The notes beneath the pieces were generated by a model. It did not search any database. It worked only from the letters and a program-made list of their open reading frames with translations, and had not been told where the DNA came from. Position numbers and translations under genes: made by a program. Below are positions 1-7,860 of a stretch of DNA of 39,233 bases, piece by piece. This DNA is from Bacillota bacterium (GTDB lineage: Bacteria > Sysuimicrobiota > Sysuimicrobiia > Sysuimicrobiales > Segetimicrobiaceae): contig JAJPJJ010000109.1 in NCBI GenBank assembly GCA_021324295.1, forward strand, positions 1 to 39,233, read 5' to 3'. Numbering within the stretch: the stretch's first letter is position 1; every line of letters begins with the position of its first letter.

Positions 1-1098
1 GAGCACCGGCGGGGGCGTGCGCACCGCGCCGGGCGTCGCGGACAGCTTCACCGGGACCCCGTTCACCGCGATCCGACCGGCCCGCGGATGCTCGAGCTCC
101 ACCACCATCTCCCGGTGCCGCACCTGCGGGTCCGCCATCACCTCGCTCATCTGGTAGATCGGGCCCGCCGGCACCCCGGACGCCAGCAGCCGCGCCACCC
201 ACTCGGCGGTGGTCCGCCCGCGAAAGATCGGGACCAGCAGCCCCACCAGCTCCCCACGGTGCGCCACGCGGGCGGCGTTCGTGGCGAAGCGCGGATCGTC
301 GGCGATCGGCACCCCGACCGCCTGGCAGAACCGCTGCCACAGCGACTCGCTCCCGACCGCCACGTTTACAAACCCGTCGCGCGTCGGAAACGGCTGGTAC
401 GGGACCAGGTTCAGGTGGGCCGACCCCGCCCGAGGCGGGTTCTGGCCCGTCGCGAAGTAGTTCGCGGCCATGTAGGTCATCCAGGCCACCTGCCCGTCGA
501 GCATCGCGGCGTCGATCCACTGCCCCCGCCCCGTGCGCTCCCGCGCGCGCAGCGCGGCCACGATCGCGTAAGCGGCGAACATCCCGGCGCAGATGTCGGC
601 CACGGCGATCCCCACGCGCATCGGCTCCCCATCCGGCTCGCCGGTGATCCCCATGATCCCGCCCATCCCCTGGACGATGAGGTCGTACGCCGCCCGCTCG
701 CGGTACGGCCCCGTCTGGCCGAAGCCCGAGATCGAGCAGTAGACCAGCCGCGGCACCCGCTCGTGCACTGCGGCGTACCCCAATCCGAGACGGTCCATCG
801 CCCCCGGACGGAAGTTCTCCACGAGGACGTCGGCCCGCTCGAGCAGCCGCCACAGGATGTCCCGGCCGCGGGGGTGCTTGAGGTTGAGGGTCACGCTCTG
901 CTTGTTCCGGTTGATGCTCAGGAAGTACGCGCTCTCCCCGCCGAGGAACGGCGGACCCCACCCGCGCGTGTCGTCCCCCCCGTCCGGGGCTTCGATCTTG
1001 AGGACGCGCGCGCCCAGATCCGCGAGCATCATCGTGCAGTACGGCCCCGCGAGCGCCCGGGTCAGATCGACGACGACGAGATCATCGAGTGGCTGCAT
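1..1098 (-). CDS. Class III CoA-transferase (CaiB/BaiF family), 3' end outside window
   Basis: Partial gene: 366 codons are visible and the C-terminus lies beyond base 1. It probably moves CoA between carboxylic acids in the cytoplasm. The N-terminus reads as a typical family start (VVDLTRALAGPYCTMMLADL, about residues 9-28), followed by the KIEAP stretch and the NFRPGAMDRLG motif near residue 95. Asp168 in ADICAG sits where the family's acylated aspartate lies (Asp169 of formyl-CoA transferase). GRGQWIDAAMLDG follows, as expected. The ATG is preceded by GGGAGGT overlapping the stop of the upstream cyclase gene only 9 bases away, so the two are translated together. It is the last visible gene of the FdrA operon. 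The substrate is not evident, but the neighbours suggest a small carboxylate or ureide-derived acid. Confidence 0.93.
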   Translation of the reverse strand, partial: MQPLDDLVVVDLTRALAGPYCTMMLADLGARVLKIEAPDGGDDTRGWGPPFLGGESAYFLSINRNKQSVTLNLKHPRGRDILWRLLERADVLVENFRPGAMDRLGLGYAAVHERVPRLVYCSISGFGQTGPYRERAAYDLIVQGMGGIMGITGEPDGEPMRVGIAVADICAGMFAAYAIVAALRARERTGRGQWIDAAMLDGQVAWMTYMAANYFATGQNPPRAGSAHLNLVPYQPFPTRDGFVNVAVGSESLWQRFCQAVGVPIADDPRFATNAARVAHRGELVGLLVPIFRGRTTAEWVARLLASGVPAGPIYQMSEVMADPQVRHREMVVELEHPRAGRIAVNGVPVKLSATPGAVRTPPPVL

Positions 1099-1107
1099 GA
1101 TACCTCC

Positions 1108-1932
1108 CTACTTTTGCACAAAGGCGAAGCACCGGCAGAACGCCGCCTCGCCGCCCTTGAACCGAAACGGGAATGCCCCAAACCACACGCGCATGTTGAG
1201 GACCTCGTCGATCATCCCCCCGACGTTCTCGACGTGGAACACCCCCTTGGGGAAGAGGTGCGTGTGCGTCGCCTGGTACGCCTGCGGCCAGGGGAACGCC
1301 TCATCGATCGGCATCCCGATCTTCCTCTCCACCTCGGGCACCAGATCGGGGCGCGCGCGCCGGACGTTGGTGTTGAACGGGTGATCGGTGGAGATCGCAT
1401 CGACCGCGAGCCAGCGGATCCCGCGGTCGAGCACCCACTCGCAGAACTCCAGCCGCGGGCCGGGGTGCCGGAGGAACGCCCGGGGGAGGTTCGGCCTCTC
1501 GCGGTTCCGGACCTTGTACCAATCCTCGTTGTAGTAGTGGTGGTACCCCGTGTGGATCACCAGGATATCGCCGCGCCGGATCCGCGTGCGGTACTTCCGC
1601 TCCCACATCTCGAAGTGCCGCGGCCCGTAGATATCGTAGTCCCCGATCCCGAACTGCGCCAGGTCCACCACGCACGCGGGGCCGAAGAGCTCCTCGAGCG
1701 GGATCCCCGCCACGTCCGGGCCGGGGTCGTTGAAGTGCAGCGGCGAGTCGAGGTGCGTCGCGACGTGGTTCGTGCTGCTGATGAGCTGCGCGTTGACGCC
1801 CTCGAACGCCATCTTCTTGACCCACTTGACGGTCGGCCCCTCGTAGAACGCGAACGGCGGCGAGTCGACGCTGAAGTTCTGCGACAGGTCGAGCACCCGG
1901 AACCGGCTCATGTCCGCCGGCTTGAACGCCAT
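1108..1932 (-). CDS. Cyclase family protein (kynurenine formamidase-like metal hydrolase)
   Basis: 274 residues, the usual size for the cyclase family (PF04199), which includes bacterial kynurenine formamidase and isatin hydrolase. The hallmark metal-binding motif is seen as NHVATHLDSPLHF near residues 57-69, with the family's His-x-x-x-His-x-Asp spacing. A later THTHLF segment near residue 236 carries further candidate histidines. The ATG is preceded by a strong GGAAGGGGG Shine-Dalgarno; a second Met at residue 8 is a possible but less supported start. The gene lies 44 bases after the DUF1116 gene and 9 bases before the CoA-transferase gene. Inference: it opens an amide or lactam bond in the pathway served by this operon. 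The exact substrate cannot be read. Confidence 0.9.
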   Translation of the reverse strand: MAFKPADMSRFRVLDLSQNFSVDSPPFAFYEGPTVKWVKKMAFEGVNAQLISSTNHVATHLDSPLHFNDPGPDVAGIPLEELFGPACVVDLAQFGIGDYDIYGPRHFEMWERKYRTRIRRGDILVIHTGYHHYYNEDWYKVRNRERPNLPRAFLRHPGPRLEFCEWVLDRGIRWLAVDAISTDHPFNTNVRRARPDLVPEVERKIGMPIDEAFPWPQAYQATHTHLFPKGVFHVENVGGMIDEVLNMRVWFGAFPFRFKGGEAAFCRCFAFVQK

Positions 1933-1976
1933 GCGACACCCCCTTCCGCCACCTCTTCCGGCAGCGCCCGCGCCCC

Positions 1977-3338
1977 CTACGGCGCGAGGGCCTTCGCGAG
2001 CGCCTGCACGGCCTGCTCGAAGCACGCGCGCGGCGGCCGCACGAGGCCGGCGCCGATCTGCCCGATCCCCGCCCGCCGGTGCGCGATGCCGGTGTTGACG
2101 CGGGGCAGGATCCCCGTGCGCACGACGCTCCGGACATCGATGCCGGTCGGCGCCCCGCGGAAGTCGAGCGCGGGGATGCCGAAGGCCGGGTTCTCGGCGA
2201 GCGTGATCTCGTACATCTCCAGCGTGGATGCGAGCGCGTCCCGCGCGGTCCCGCCCACGAACGCGACGATCGCCGGTGAGGCGGCCATCGCAAAGCCCCC
2301 GAGCCCCGCGGTCTCCGTGATGGTGGAGTCGCCGACATCCGGGTTGGCGTCCTCCGCCCCGAACCCCGGGAAGTACAGGCCCCGCGGCACCTCGGCGGGC
2401 CCCGTGAACCACCGGTCGCCGAGGCCGCTCACGCGGATCCCGAACTCGGTCCCGTTGCGGGCCATCGCCGTCACGAGCGTGCTCCGGGGGATGCCGTGCG
2501 CCGCGTCCATCGTCGCTTTGCACGCGGCCATCACGGGGTTGAGCGCGGCCAGGTCGTTCTCGGCCAGGTACCGGAACACCTGGCTCAGCGCCTCGGCCGG
2601 CGCGGCCGTCCGGACGAGGTGCGGCCCCAGCACCCGGCCCAGCAGCGCGGACCCGGCCTTGTTCCGGTTGTGCCCTTCGTCGCCCATCTGCAGCGCCTGC
2701 CCGATCAGCGTCTTCATGTCGACGCCGCCCGCCAGCTCGAGCGCCCGGGCGAGCACCGGCGCGACCGTGCGCTCGATCCACCGGAGCCGTTCCAGCACGT
2801 CCTCGCCGTAGGCCCCGTAGCGCAGGACCTTGCCGTAGCCTTCGTTCAGCGTAGCGTAGGCGCGCGTGCCGCCCGCCGCGTTCTCGACGATGTACACCGG
2901 CATCGACGGCGAGATGATCCCGGCCATCGGGCCGACGGCGGCGTGGTGGTGGCATGGAGCAAAGCGGATCCGGCCCGATACCACGAGCCCGACCGCCTCC
3001 TCCTCGGTTCGCGCGCGGCCCTCGTAGAGCAGGGCACCGATCACCGCCCCGCGTACCGGGCCGGACATCCTGTCCCAGTCGATCGGCGGTCCCGCGTGCA
3101 GCAGGAGGTCCGGCGCCATCCCGGGGATGACGTCGAGCGCGCGGCCGATGCCCACGAGCACGGGCGTCGCCGCGAGCACCCGCTGGATCGCCAGCGCGTT
3201 CGCATCGTCGATCGTGCCCGCCTCAGGCCGCGATCCTGGCCCGCCGCTCCCGGCGGCCGCGTGGGGCGGGGCGGCCCCGTCGTGCGGTCCGGGCGCCACG
3301 CCCTCCGGATGCTCACGACCGCCGGACCGCGCGCTCAT
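1977..3338 (-). CDS. DUF1116 family protein (YlbE/AllG-like)
   Basis: 453 residues. The sequence is recognised as DUF1116, the family of E. coli YlbE, which sits beside fdrA in the allantoin/oxamate locus. Conserved stretches seen include FAPCHHHAAVGPMAGIISPS, a GDEGHNRN segment and a VGDSTITETAGLGGFAMAASP segment. FdrA, YlbE and YlbF of E. coli have been reported together as the oxamate carbamoyltransferase (AllFGH), so a carbamoyl-transfer or carbamoyl-phosphate-forming role is possible here. The start ATG overlaps the fdrA stop by four bases (ATGA), implying translational coupling. The first 40 or so residues are low-complexity, rich in Gly, Pro and Ala, and probably disordered. No YlbF/DUF2877 partner is visible in the window. 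Confidence 0.88.
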   Translation of the reverse strand: MSARSGGREHPEGVAPGPHDGAAPPHAAAGSGGPGSRPEAGTIDDANALAIQRVLAATPVLVGIGRALDVIPGMAPDLLLHAGPPIDWDRMSGPVRGAVIGALLYEGRARTEEEAVGLVVSGRIRFAPCHHHAAVGPMAGIISPSMPVYIVENAAGGTRAYATLNEGYGKVLRYGAYGEDVLERLRWIERTVAPVLARALELAGGVDMKTLIGQALQMGDEGHNRNKAGSALLGRVLGPHLVRTAAPAEALSQVFRYLAENDLAALNPVMAACKATMDAAHGIPRSTLVTAMARNGTEFGIRVSGLGDRWFTGPAEVPRGLYFPGFGAEDANPDVGDSTITETAGLGGFAMAASPAIVAFVGGTARDALASTLEMYEITLAENPAFGIPALDFRGAPTGIDVRSVVRTGILPRVNTGIAHRRAGIGQIGAGLVRPPRACFEQAVQALAKALAP

Positions 3339-5155
3339 CGTAGCCGCTCCAGCAGCTCCATCATCTCGGGGTCTCCTCCGGCCGGGGGACGCCAGTCCAC
3401 ATCGATCACGGGCACGCCCTGCGCGCGCAGGCTCTCGCCGAAGACGGCGAGGCCGGCGTTGACGACGCGCGGTGGCCCGGCGAGAAGCGCGCGCTCGGCG
3501 TCGCCCGGTTCGTCCTCGCCGCATCCGGCGGGAGGACGGTCCGCTTCCGGCCCGGCGCCGGGCGAGACGGCGCCCGCGGGCGCGCGGAAGGCTGCGGGGT
3601 CGGCCACGCGCGCCGCGATCATCCCGGCGAGGACCGCCGCCCGGGCGTTGCTCTCCTCGACGAGCACGCCGGCGGCCTCGAGGCGGGCGACCTGTCGCGC
3701 CCGCTGCTGGGGATCGTCGTCCGTCCCGCACACGGACGCTACGACGGCGAGGGACCGCCCCTCGCGCGCCGCCGCCTCGCGGGCCGCCTCGATCGCCGGG
3801 GCCAGCGCGCCGGCGGGGTCCGGGTGCACGCCCTCGCCCAGCAGCACGTCCAGCAGCACGACGGCCACCTCGGGGTCGGCGGCCTCCTGGCCAAGGCGCT
3901 GGATCCGCAACGTCATGTCGAGCATCGGGTGCAGCCGGCCCACGGTAAAGGCATCGTCACCCAGATCGAGCACCGTGTGCGCGCGGCTCGGCCCCACCCC
4001 CTCGTGAGCCCGCGCCGCCCCGACGGGGACGTTGCTGTACAGCGGGCGGAGCGCCGCCTGGAGCAGCCCGACGGACTCGCCGCACAGCGTGCCTCCGCTG
4101 TAGAGGCCACGCAGGTAGCGCTGTGACGGCGCGAGGCGTGCGATGGCATCCCGCGCGCGGCGCACCGCCCCCTCCCGCCCCGCGTCGAGCTCTCCGCGAC
4201 CCCGCGCCGCCCCGCCGGCGAGACGCAGCGCGAGCATGCCGGCCTCTTCCAGCGTCGCGGCTCCGTATGCTCCCGCGCCTCCCGTGGAATCCGGCGGTCC
4301 GCCCACGAACGCCAGGACCACCGGCTTGCCGAGCGCGGCGGCTTGGGCGAGCAGCCGCCCGGCTACCTCGCGGTCCGGCGGCTTCGAGACGAGCACCACG
4401 ACGGCCGTCGCGGGGTCGCGGCCGAGCAGCGCCAGGCCCCGGCTCATCGCGATGCCCCCGACGCGCGCGCTCAGGTCTCGGCCGCCGGTCCCGATCGCGT
4501 GGGAGATCCCTCCCCCGCGGCGGTGGACGATCGTGGCGACCTCCTGGAGCCCCGTGCCGGAGGCGGCCACGAGACCGATGGGACCGCGGCGCACCCGGTT
4601 GGCGAAGCCGAGAGCGGCGCCACCGATCAGGGCCGTCCCGCAGTCCGGGCCCATCATGAGCCGGCCGCGGGCGCGCGCGAGCTGCTTCAGGCGCACCTCG
4701 TCCTCGATGGAAACGTTGTCGCTAAAGAGCATCACGTGCAGCCCGGCGTCGAGCGCCTCGCGCGCGGCGCCGGCGGCGAAGCGGCCCGGGACGGAGATGA
4801 GCGCGAGGCTGGCCCCGGGGAGCAGCCGCGCCGCGGCGCTCACGGTCCGCGGCCGGTAGCCCTCCCCGGCCCCGCCCGCCCCGGCCGGCTGCGCGAGCAG
4901 CGCGTCCAGGGCCCCGAGGGCCGCGCCGGCGTGCTCCTCCGTGTCCCCGCGGACGACGACGACGAGGTCGTTGGGGCGCGCGACGAGGCCGCCCGGATCG
5001 AGCCCGGCCTGGCGGAGCAGGTCCAGGTTGGCGGCGGTGCCCATCACGACGCCGGCCTCCTCGATGCCGGGCATCACACGCAGGGCCTGCTGCGCGCGCA
5101 TCAACGTGACGGAATCGTAGTACGCGCTCGCTCGAATGGCGCTCCGGATGACCAT
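3335..5155 (-). CDS. fdrA: FdrA family protein (AllF-like, succinyl-CoA-ligase fold)
   Basis: 606 residues, against about 555 in E. coli FdrA. The start at MVIRSAIRASAYYDSVTLM was chosen because it matches the E. coli N-terminus and has GGAGAGGG eight bases upstream; GTG at 5179 and ATG at 5173 are in-frame alternatives without a good ribosome site. Motifs seen: VMGTAANLDLL, LMMGPDCGTALIGG, an SGTGLQEV nucleotide-binding turn, ISHAIGTGGRDLS and LYSGGTLCGE. The fold resembles the succinyl-CoA synthetase alpha and beta subunits. It is the first gene of the operon that continues through DUF1116, cyclase and CoA-transferase. Known: E. coli FdrA is a subunit of oxamate carbamoyltransferase. Inferred: the same or an analogous carbamoyl/acyl transfer here. 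Confidence 0.9.
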   Translation of the reverse strand: MVIRSAIRASAYYDSVTLMRAQQALRVMPGIEEAGVVMGTAANLDLLRQAGLDPGGLVARPNDLVVVVRGDTEEHAGAALGALDALLAQPAGAGGAGEGYRPRTVSAAARLLPGASLALISVPGRFAAGAAREALDAGLHVMLFSDNVSIEDEVRLKQLARARGRLMMGPDCGTALIGGAALGFANRVRRGPIGLVAASGTGLQEVATIVHRRGGGISHAIGTGGRDLSARVGGIAMSRGLALLGRDPATAVVVLVSKPPDREVAGRLLAQAAALGKPVVLAFVGGPPDSTGGAGAYGAATLEEAGMLALRLAGGAARGRGELDAGREGAVRRARDAIARLAPSQRYLRGLYSGGTLCGESVGLLQAALRPLYSNVPVGAARAHEGVGPSRAHTVLDLGDDAFTVGRLHPMLDMTLRIQRLGQEAADPEVAVVLLDVLLGEGVHPDPAGALAPAIEAAREAAAREGRSLAVVASVCGTDDDPQQRARQVARLEAAGVLVEESNARAAVLAGMIAARVADPAAFRAPAGAVSPGAGPEADRPPAGCGEDEPGDAERALLAGPPRVVNAGLAVFGESLRAQGVPVIDVDWRPPAGGDPEMMELLERLR

Positions 5156-5504
5156 CGGATGGGCCCTCTCCATCGGCACACGAGAGGAGCCGTACCGGCT
5201 CCCCTCCCCGCCCGGCCGTGTCCCCGGCGGGATGCCGGACGACTATTCGGTCTGTACCGGCTCCTCGAGCTCGTGGGTGTACGGGCTGTCACTCGCGGGC
5301 TTCGTGATCGCGCCGAGCGCTCCGCTCGGTCGAGTCCCGCCTCGGGAAATACGCGGCGCCGCGCGCATTCCCCTCCGCCGGCGGCGGCGCCCGCGTTCGC
5401 GCCGAGGCAGGAGGACAGGCCCCCTCCGCGGGCGGATCTATCGTCGAGCAGGCGAGAGAGCGCACAGCGGAGGCGGACGGACGACCGGAAGGGGGTGCTC
5501 CAGC
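5156..5504. other. Divergent intergenic region between fdrA and the acyl-CoA ligase
   Basis: This 349-base stretch separates two divergent operons and presumably holds both promoters. I see no convincing -35/-10 pair with good spacing on either strand. The only firm signals are the Shine-Dalgarno sequences at its two ends: GGAGAGGG for fdrA and GGAAGGGGG for the ligase. No gene is supported inside it. Confidence 0.5.
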
Positions 5505-7064
5505 GTGCGGGCCGCGGGCAAAGTCTATCGCGAGGAACTGTCGCCGGTCAGGTTCCTGGAGCGATCGGGAGACGTCCATGCCGCGCGGATCGCGGTGGTG
5601 GATGGCGCGCGGACGTTCGACTACCGGCAGTGGCGGACTCGCTCGCGGCGCCTGGCCTCCGGCCTGCGGCGCGAGGGCCTGCGGAAGGGCGACCGCGTCG
5701 CGTTCCTGGCGCTCAACTCGGAACCGCTCCTCCTCGCGCACTTCGGCGTGCCGCAGGCCGGCGGGGTTCTGGTCGCGATCAACACGCGCCTCCATCCCGA
5801 CGAGATCGGCTACATCGTGGAGCACTCCGAGGCCAGGTGGATCTTCTACTCTCCGGAGCTCGGGGAGCGGCTCGGCCGTCTGCCGTCCCGTATCCCGCGC
5901 ATCAACACGTCGGACGAGCTCGAGGACCTGCTCGCTTCGGGCGACGACGGGGACGTCGAGCCGTGGCTCGACGACGAGGAAGAGCTGATCGCGATCGACT
6001 ACACGTCGGGGACGACCGGACGCCCCAAGGGTGTGATGTACACGCACCGCGGGGCATGCCTCAACGCCCTGGCCATGGCCTTCGAGCACGGCCTGTGCGC
6101 CGACTCGTCGTACCTCTGGACGCTCCCGATGTTCCACTGCAACGGCTGGACGTTCACGTGGGCGTGCGCGGCGGCGGGCGCACGGAACGTGTGCATCCCC
6201 CGCGTCGATCCCGCTCACGTGTGGCAGGTGCTGGACCAGGGCATCACGCACCTCTGCGCCGCGCCGACCGTGCTCACGATGCTCGCCAACCATCCGGCCG
6301 CCCACCGGCTCAGCCGGCCGGTCCGCGCCATGACGGGCGGCGCGCCGCCCTCGCCCACGCTCGTCGCGCAGATGACGGACCTCAACTTCGTGCTGGAGCA
6401 CCTCTACGGGCTCACGGAGTCCTACGGGCCCTGCACGCTGAACGTAAGCCCACCGGGTCTCGAGCGGCTGAGCCTCGAGGAGCGCGCCCGGTTCAAGGCG
6501 CGCCAGGGGGTCCCGCACATCCTGGCCGGCCGCCAGCGCGTCGTCGACGACAGCATGCGCGACGTCCCCCCTGACGGCCGGACGATGGGCGAGGTGCTCT
6601 GCCGCGGCAATACGATCATGAGGGGCTACTTCAAGCAGCCCGACGCGACCGCGGAGGCGTTCCGCGGCGGCTGGTTTCATACGGGGGACGTGGCCGTCGT
6701 GCACCCGGACGGCTCCATCGAGCTGCGCGACCGGATGAAGGACATCATCATCTCGGGCGGCGAGAACATCAGCACGATCGAGGTCGAGCAGGCGATCGCG
6801 GCCCACCCGGCCGTCCTGGAGTGCGCGGTCGTCGCCTCTCCGGACGAGACCTGGGGCGAGGTGCCGAAGGCGTTCGTGACGCTCCGGCCCGGCCGGACGG
6901 CGACGGCCGAGGAGATCATCGCCCACTGCCGCGAGCGGATCGCGCACTTCAAGTGCCCGAAGCGGGTAGAGTTCGGAGACCTTCCCAAGACCTCGACCGG
7001 CAAGATCCAGAAATACGTGCTGCGGGAGCGGGAGTGGGCCGGCCGCGAGAAGCGCGTCAACTGA
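5505..7064 (+). CDS. AMP-dependent acyl-CoA synthetase (fatty/short acyl-CoA ligase)
   Basis: 519 residues, typical for this ANL-superfamily branch (FadD/DmdB-like). It activates a carboxylic acid to acyl-AMP and then acyl-CoA in the cytoplasm. The phosphate-binding loop YTSGTTGRPKGVMYTH lies near residues 166-181, YGLTESYG follows, and GWFHTGDVAVVHPDG plus DRMKDIIISGGENIS mark the hinge region. The catalytic Lys is in PKTSTGKIQK near residue 499. The GTG at 5505 was chosen because GGAAGGGGG lies nine bases upstream and the reading frame before it is not protein-like. A VOC epimerase-like gene follows 82 bases later. The acid activated cannot be told; the opposite operon's CoA-transferase suggests related acyl-CoA chemistry. 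Confidence 0.93.
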   Translation: MRAAGKVYREELSPVRFLERSGDVHAARIAVVDGARTFDYRQWRTRSRRLASGLRREGLRKGDRVAFLALNSEPLLLAHFGVPQAGGVLVAINTRLHPDEIGYIVEHSEARWIFYSPELGERLGRLPSRIPRINTSDELEDLLASGDDGDVEPWLDDEEELIAIDYTSGTTGRPKGVMYTHRGACLNALAMAFEHGLCADSSYLWTLPMFHCNGWTFTWACAAAGARNVCIPRVDPAHVWQVLDQGITHLCAAPTVLTMLANHPAAHRLSRPVRAMTGGAPPSPTLVAQMTDLNFVLEHLYGLTESYGPCTLNVSPPGLERLSLEERARFKARQGVPHILAGRQRVVDDSMRDVPPDGRTMGEVLCRGNTIMRGYFKQPDATAEAFRGGWFHTGDVAVVHPDGSIELRDRMKDIIISGGENISTIEVEQAIAAHPAVLECAVVASPDETWGEVPKAFVTLRPGRTATAEEIIAHCRERIAHFKCPKRVEFGDLPKTSTGKIQKYVLREREWAGREKRVN

Positions 7065-7146
7065 GACGCGGTTCGGTGGACCGGGAGGGGAAAAGGAGTG
7101 AGGGGGACAGCCTTCCGCCCCCAGGACGTACGCCGGAGGCGCATCG

Positions 7147-7596
7147 ATGTCGGCCGGGCCGCCCTCTGACCGCGCCGTGCTCCCCGAGGTCATCCGGATC
7201 CATCACATCGGCGTCATCGTGCGCGATGCCGACGTGGCGGCGGAGGCGTACCGAGACGGGTTGGGGCTCGAGGCGCTGGCGGTCGAGGACTATCAGGGCG
7301 CAGCGCGCGTCGCGCTGCTGCGCGCCGGGGATACCCTCCTGCACCTGATCCAGCCGCTGCGGGACGACACCGTCTGGGCGGCCGCGCTGCGCGACCGGGG
7401 GGAAGGCCCGCACCACTTCGCGCTCGAGGTCGCGGACCTCGCGGCCGCGCTGGAGGCGCTCACGGCATCGGGCGTGCGGGTGATGGATCCCCGTCCCCGG
7501 CGGGACCCCGGGGGCGTCCTGGCCGCGTTCCTCGACCCCGCCGCGACGGCGGGCGCGCTCGTGGAGCTGGTGCAGCAGATCCGGTACGGTCCATGA
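7147..7596 (+). CDS. VOC family protein, methylmalonyl-CoA epimerase-like
   Basis: 149 residues in the glyoxalase/VOC fold, built of two paired beta-alpha-beta modules. The four residues that bind metal in methylmalonyl-CoA epimerase are all present in order: His20 in HHIGVIV, Gln69 in LHLIQP, His90 in GPHHFALEV and Glu140 in ALVELVQ. GGAGG lies eight bases before the ATG. It follows the acyl-CoA ligase in the same direction, consistent with epimerising an acyl-CoA made or used nearby. Mutase subunits are not in the window, so the epimerase label stays tentative; a glyoxalase or dioxygenase-type activity on another substrate is the main alternative. Confidence 0.87.
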   Translation: MSAGPPSDRAVLPEVIRIHHIGVIVRDADVAAEAYRDGLGLEALAVEDYQGAARVALLRAGDTLLHLIQPLRDDTVWAAALRDRGEGPHHFALEVADLAAALEALTASGVRVMDPRPRRDPGGVLAAFLDPAATAGALVELVQQIRYGP

Positions 7597-7860
7597 GCCG
7601 GGGGCAGGCACGGACCACCGCGTGCCGGACGATGCGCCAGCGCAGGCTCGACGCCGGTTGCGCGAGGCACGAGGTCTGGTCTGAGCACCCGGCGGTCTCG
7701 ACCTTGACCATCGGAATCGGTGGAAGGTCTCGACCCCTCCGGGCCTGCGGCCCCGCGGTCGGCGCGGTGACCTCTGCCGGCCCCGATCTCAACTTGGAGG
7801 AATGCCGCGAGGGCGAACCCCGCCCGGCGCCATGATCTCTCCGCACTCCGGGACGGCGCG
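7597..7860. other. Convergent intergenic region with short repeats
   Basis: 264 bases between the VOC gene and the stop of the DUF815 gene. The ten-base direct repeat GGTCTCGACC occurs at 7694-7703 and 7726-7735. Overlapping it is a six-base inverted repeat, GACCTT at 7700-7705 with AAGGTC at 7724-7729. No clear terminator with a T run is visible. An 80-codon open frame here has no recognisable domain and no good ribosome site, so I do not call it a gene. Confidence 0.4.

Noticed and set aside
88-2811. Very long open frame on the plus strand (over 900 codons)
   Set aside because: It runs opposite three well-recognised genes, is dominated by Arg, Pro, His and Leu, and has no domain; it is a shadow of GC-rich codons. 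The same holds for the other long frames lying against recognised genes.
5300-5350. Stretch resembling the T-loop end of a tRNA (GGTCGAGTCCCGCC)
   Set aside because: The flanking bases do not form the T stem and no acceptor, D or anticodon arms can be folded around it.
7694-7735. CRISPR-like repeat from two copies of GGTCTCGACC
   Set aside because: Only two short copies, no further units and no cas genes.
7593-7835. 80-codon open frame after the VOC gene
   Set aside because: No good ribosome site, no recognisable domain, overlaps the VOC stop only by chance, and composition is not protein-like.
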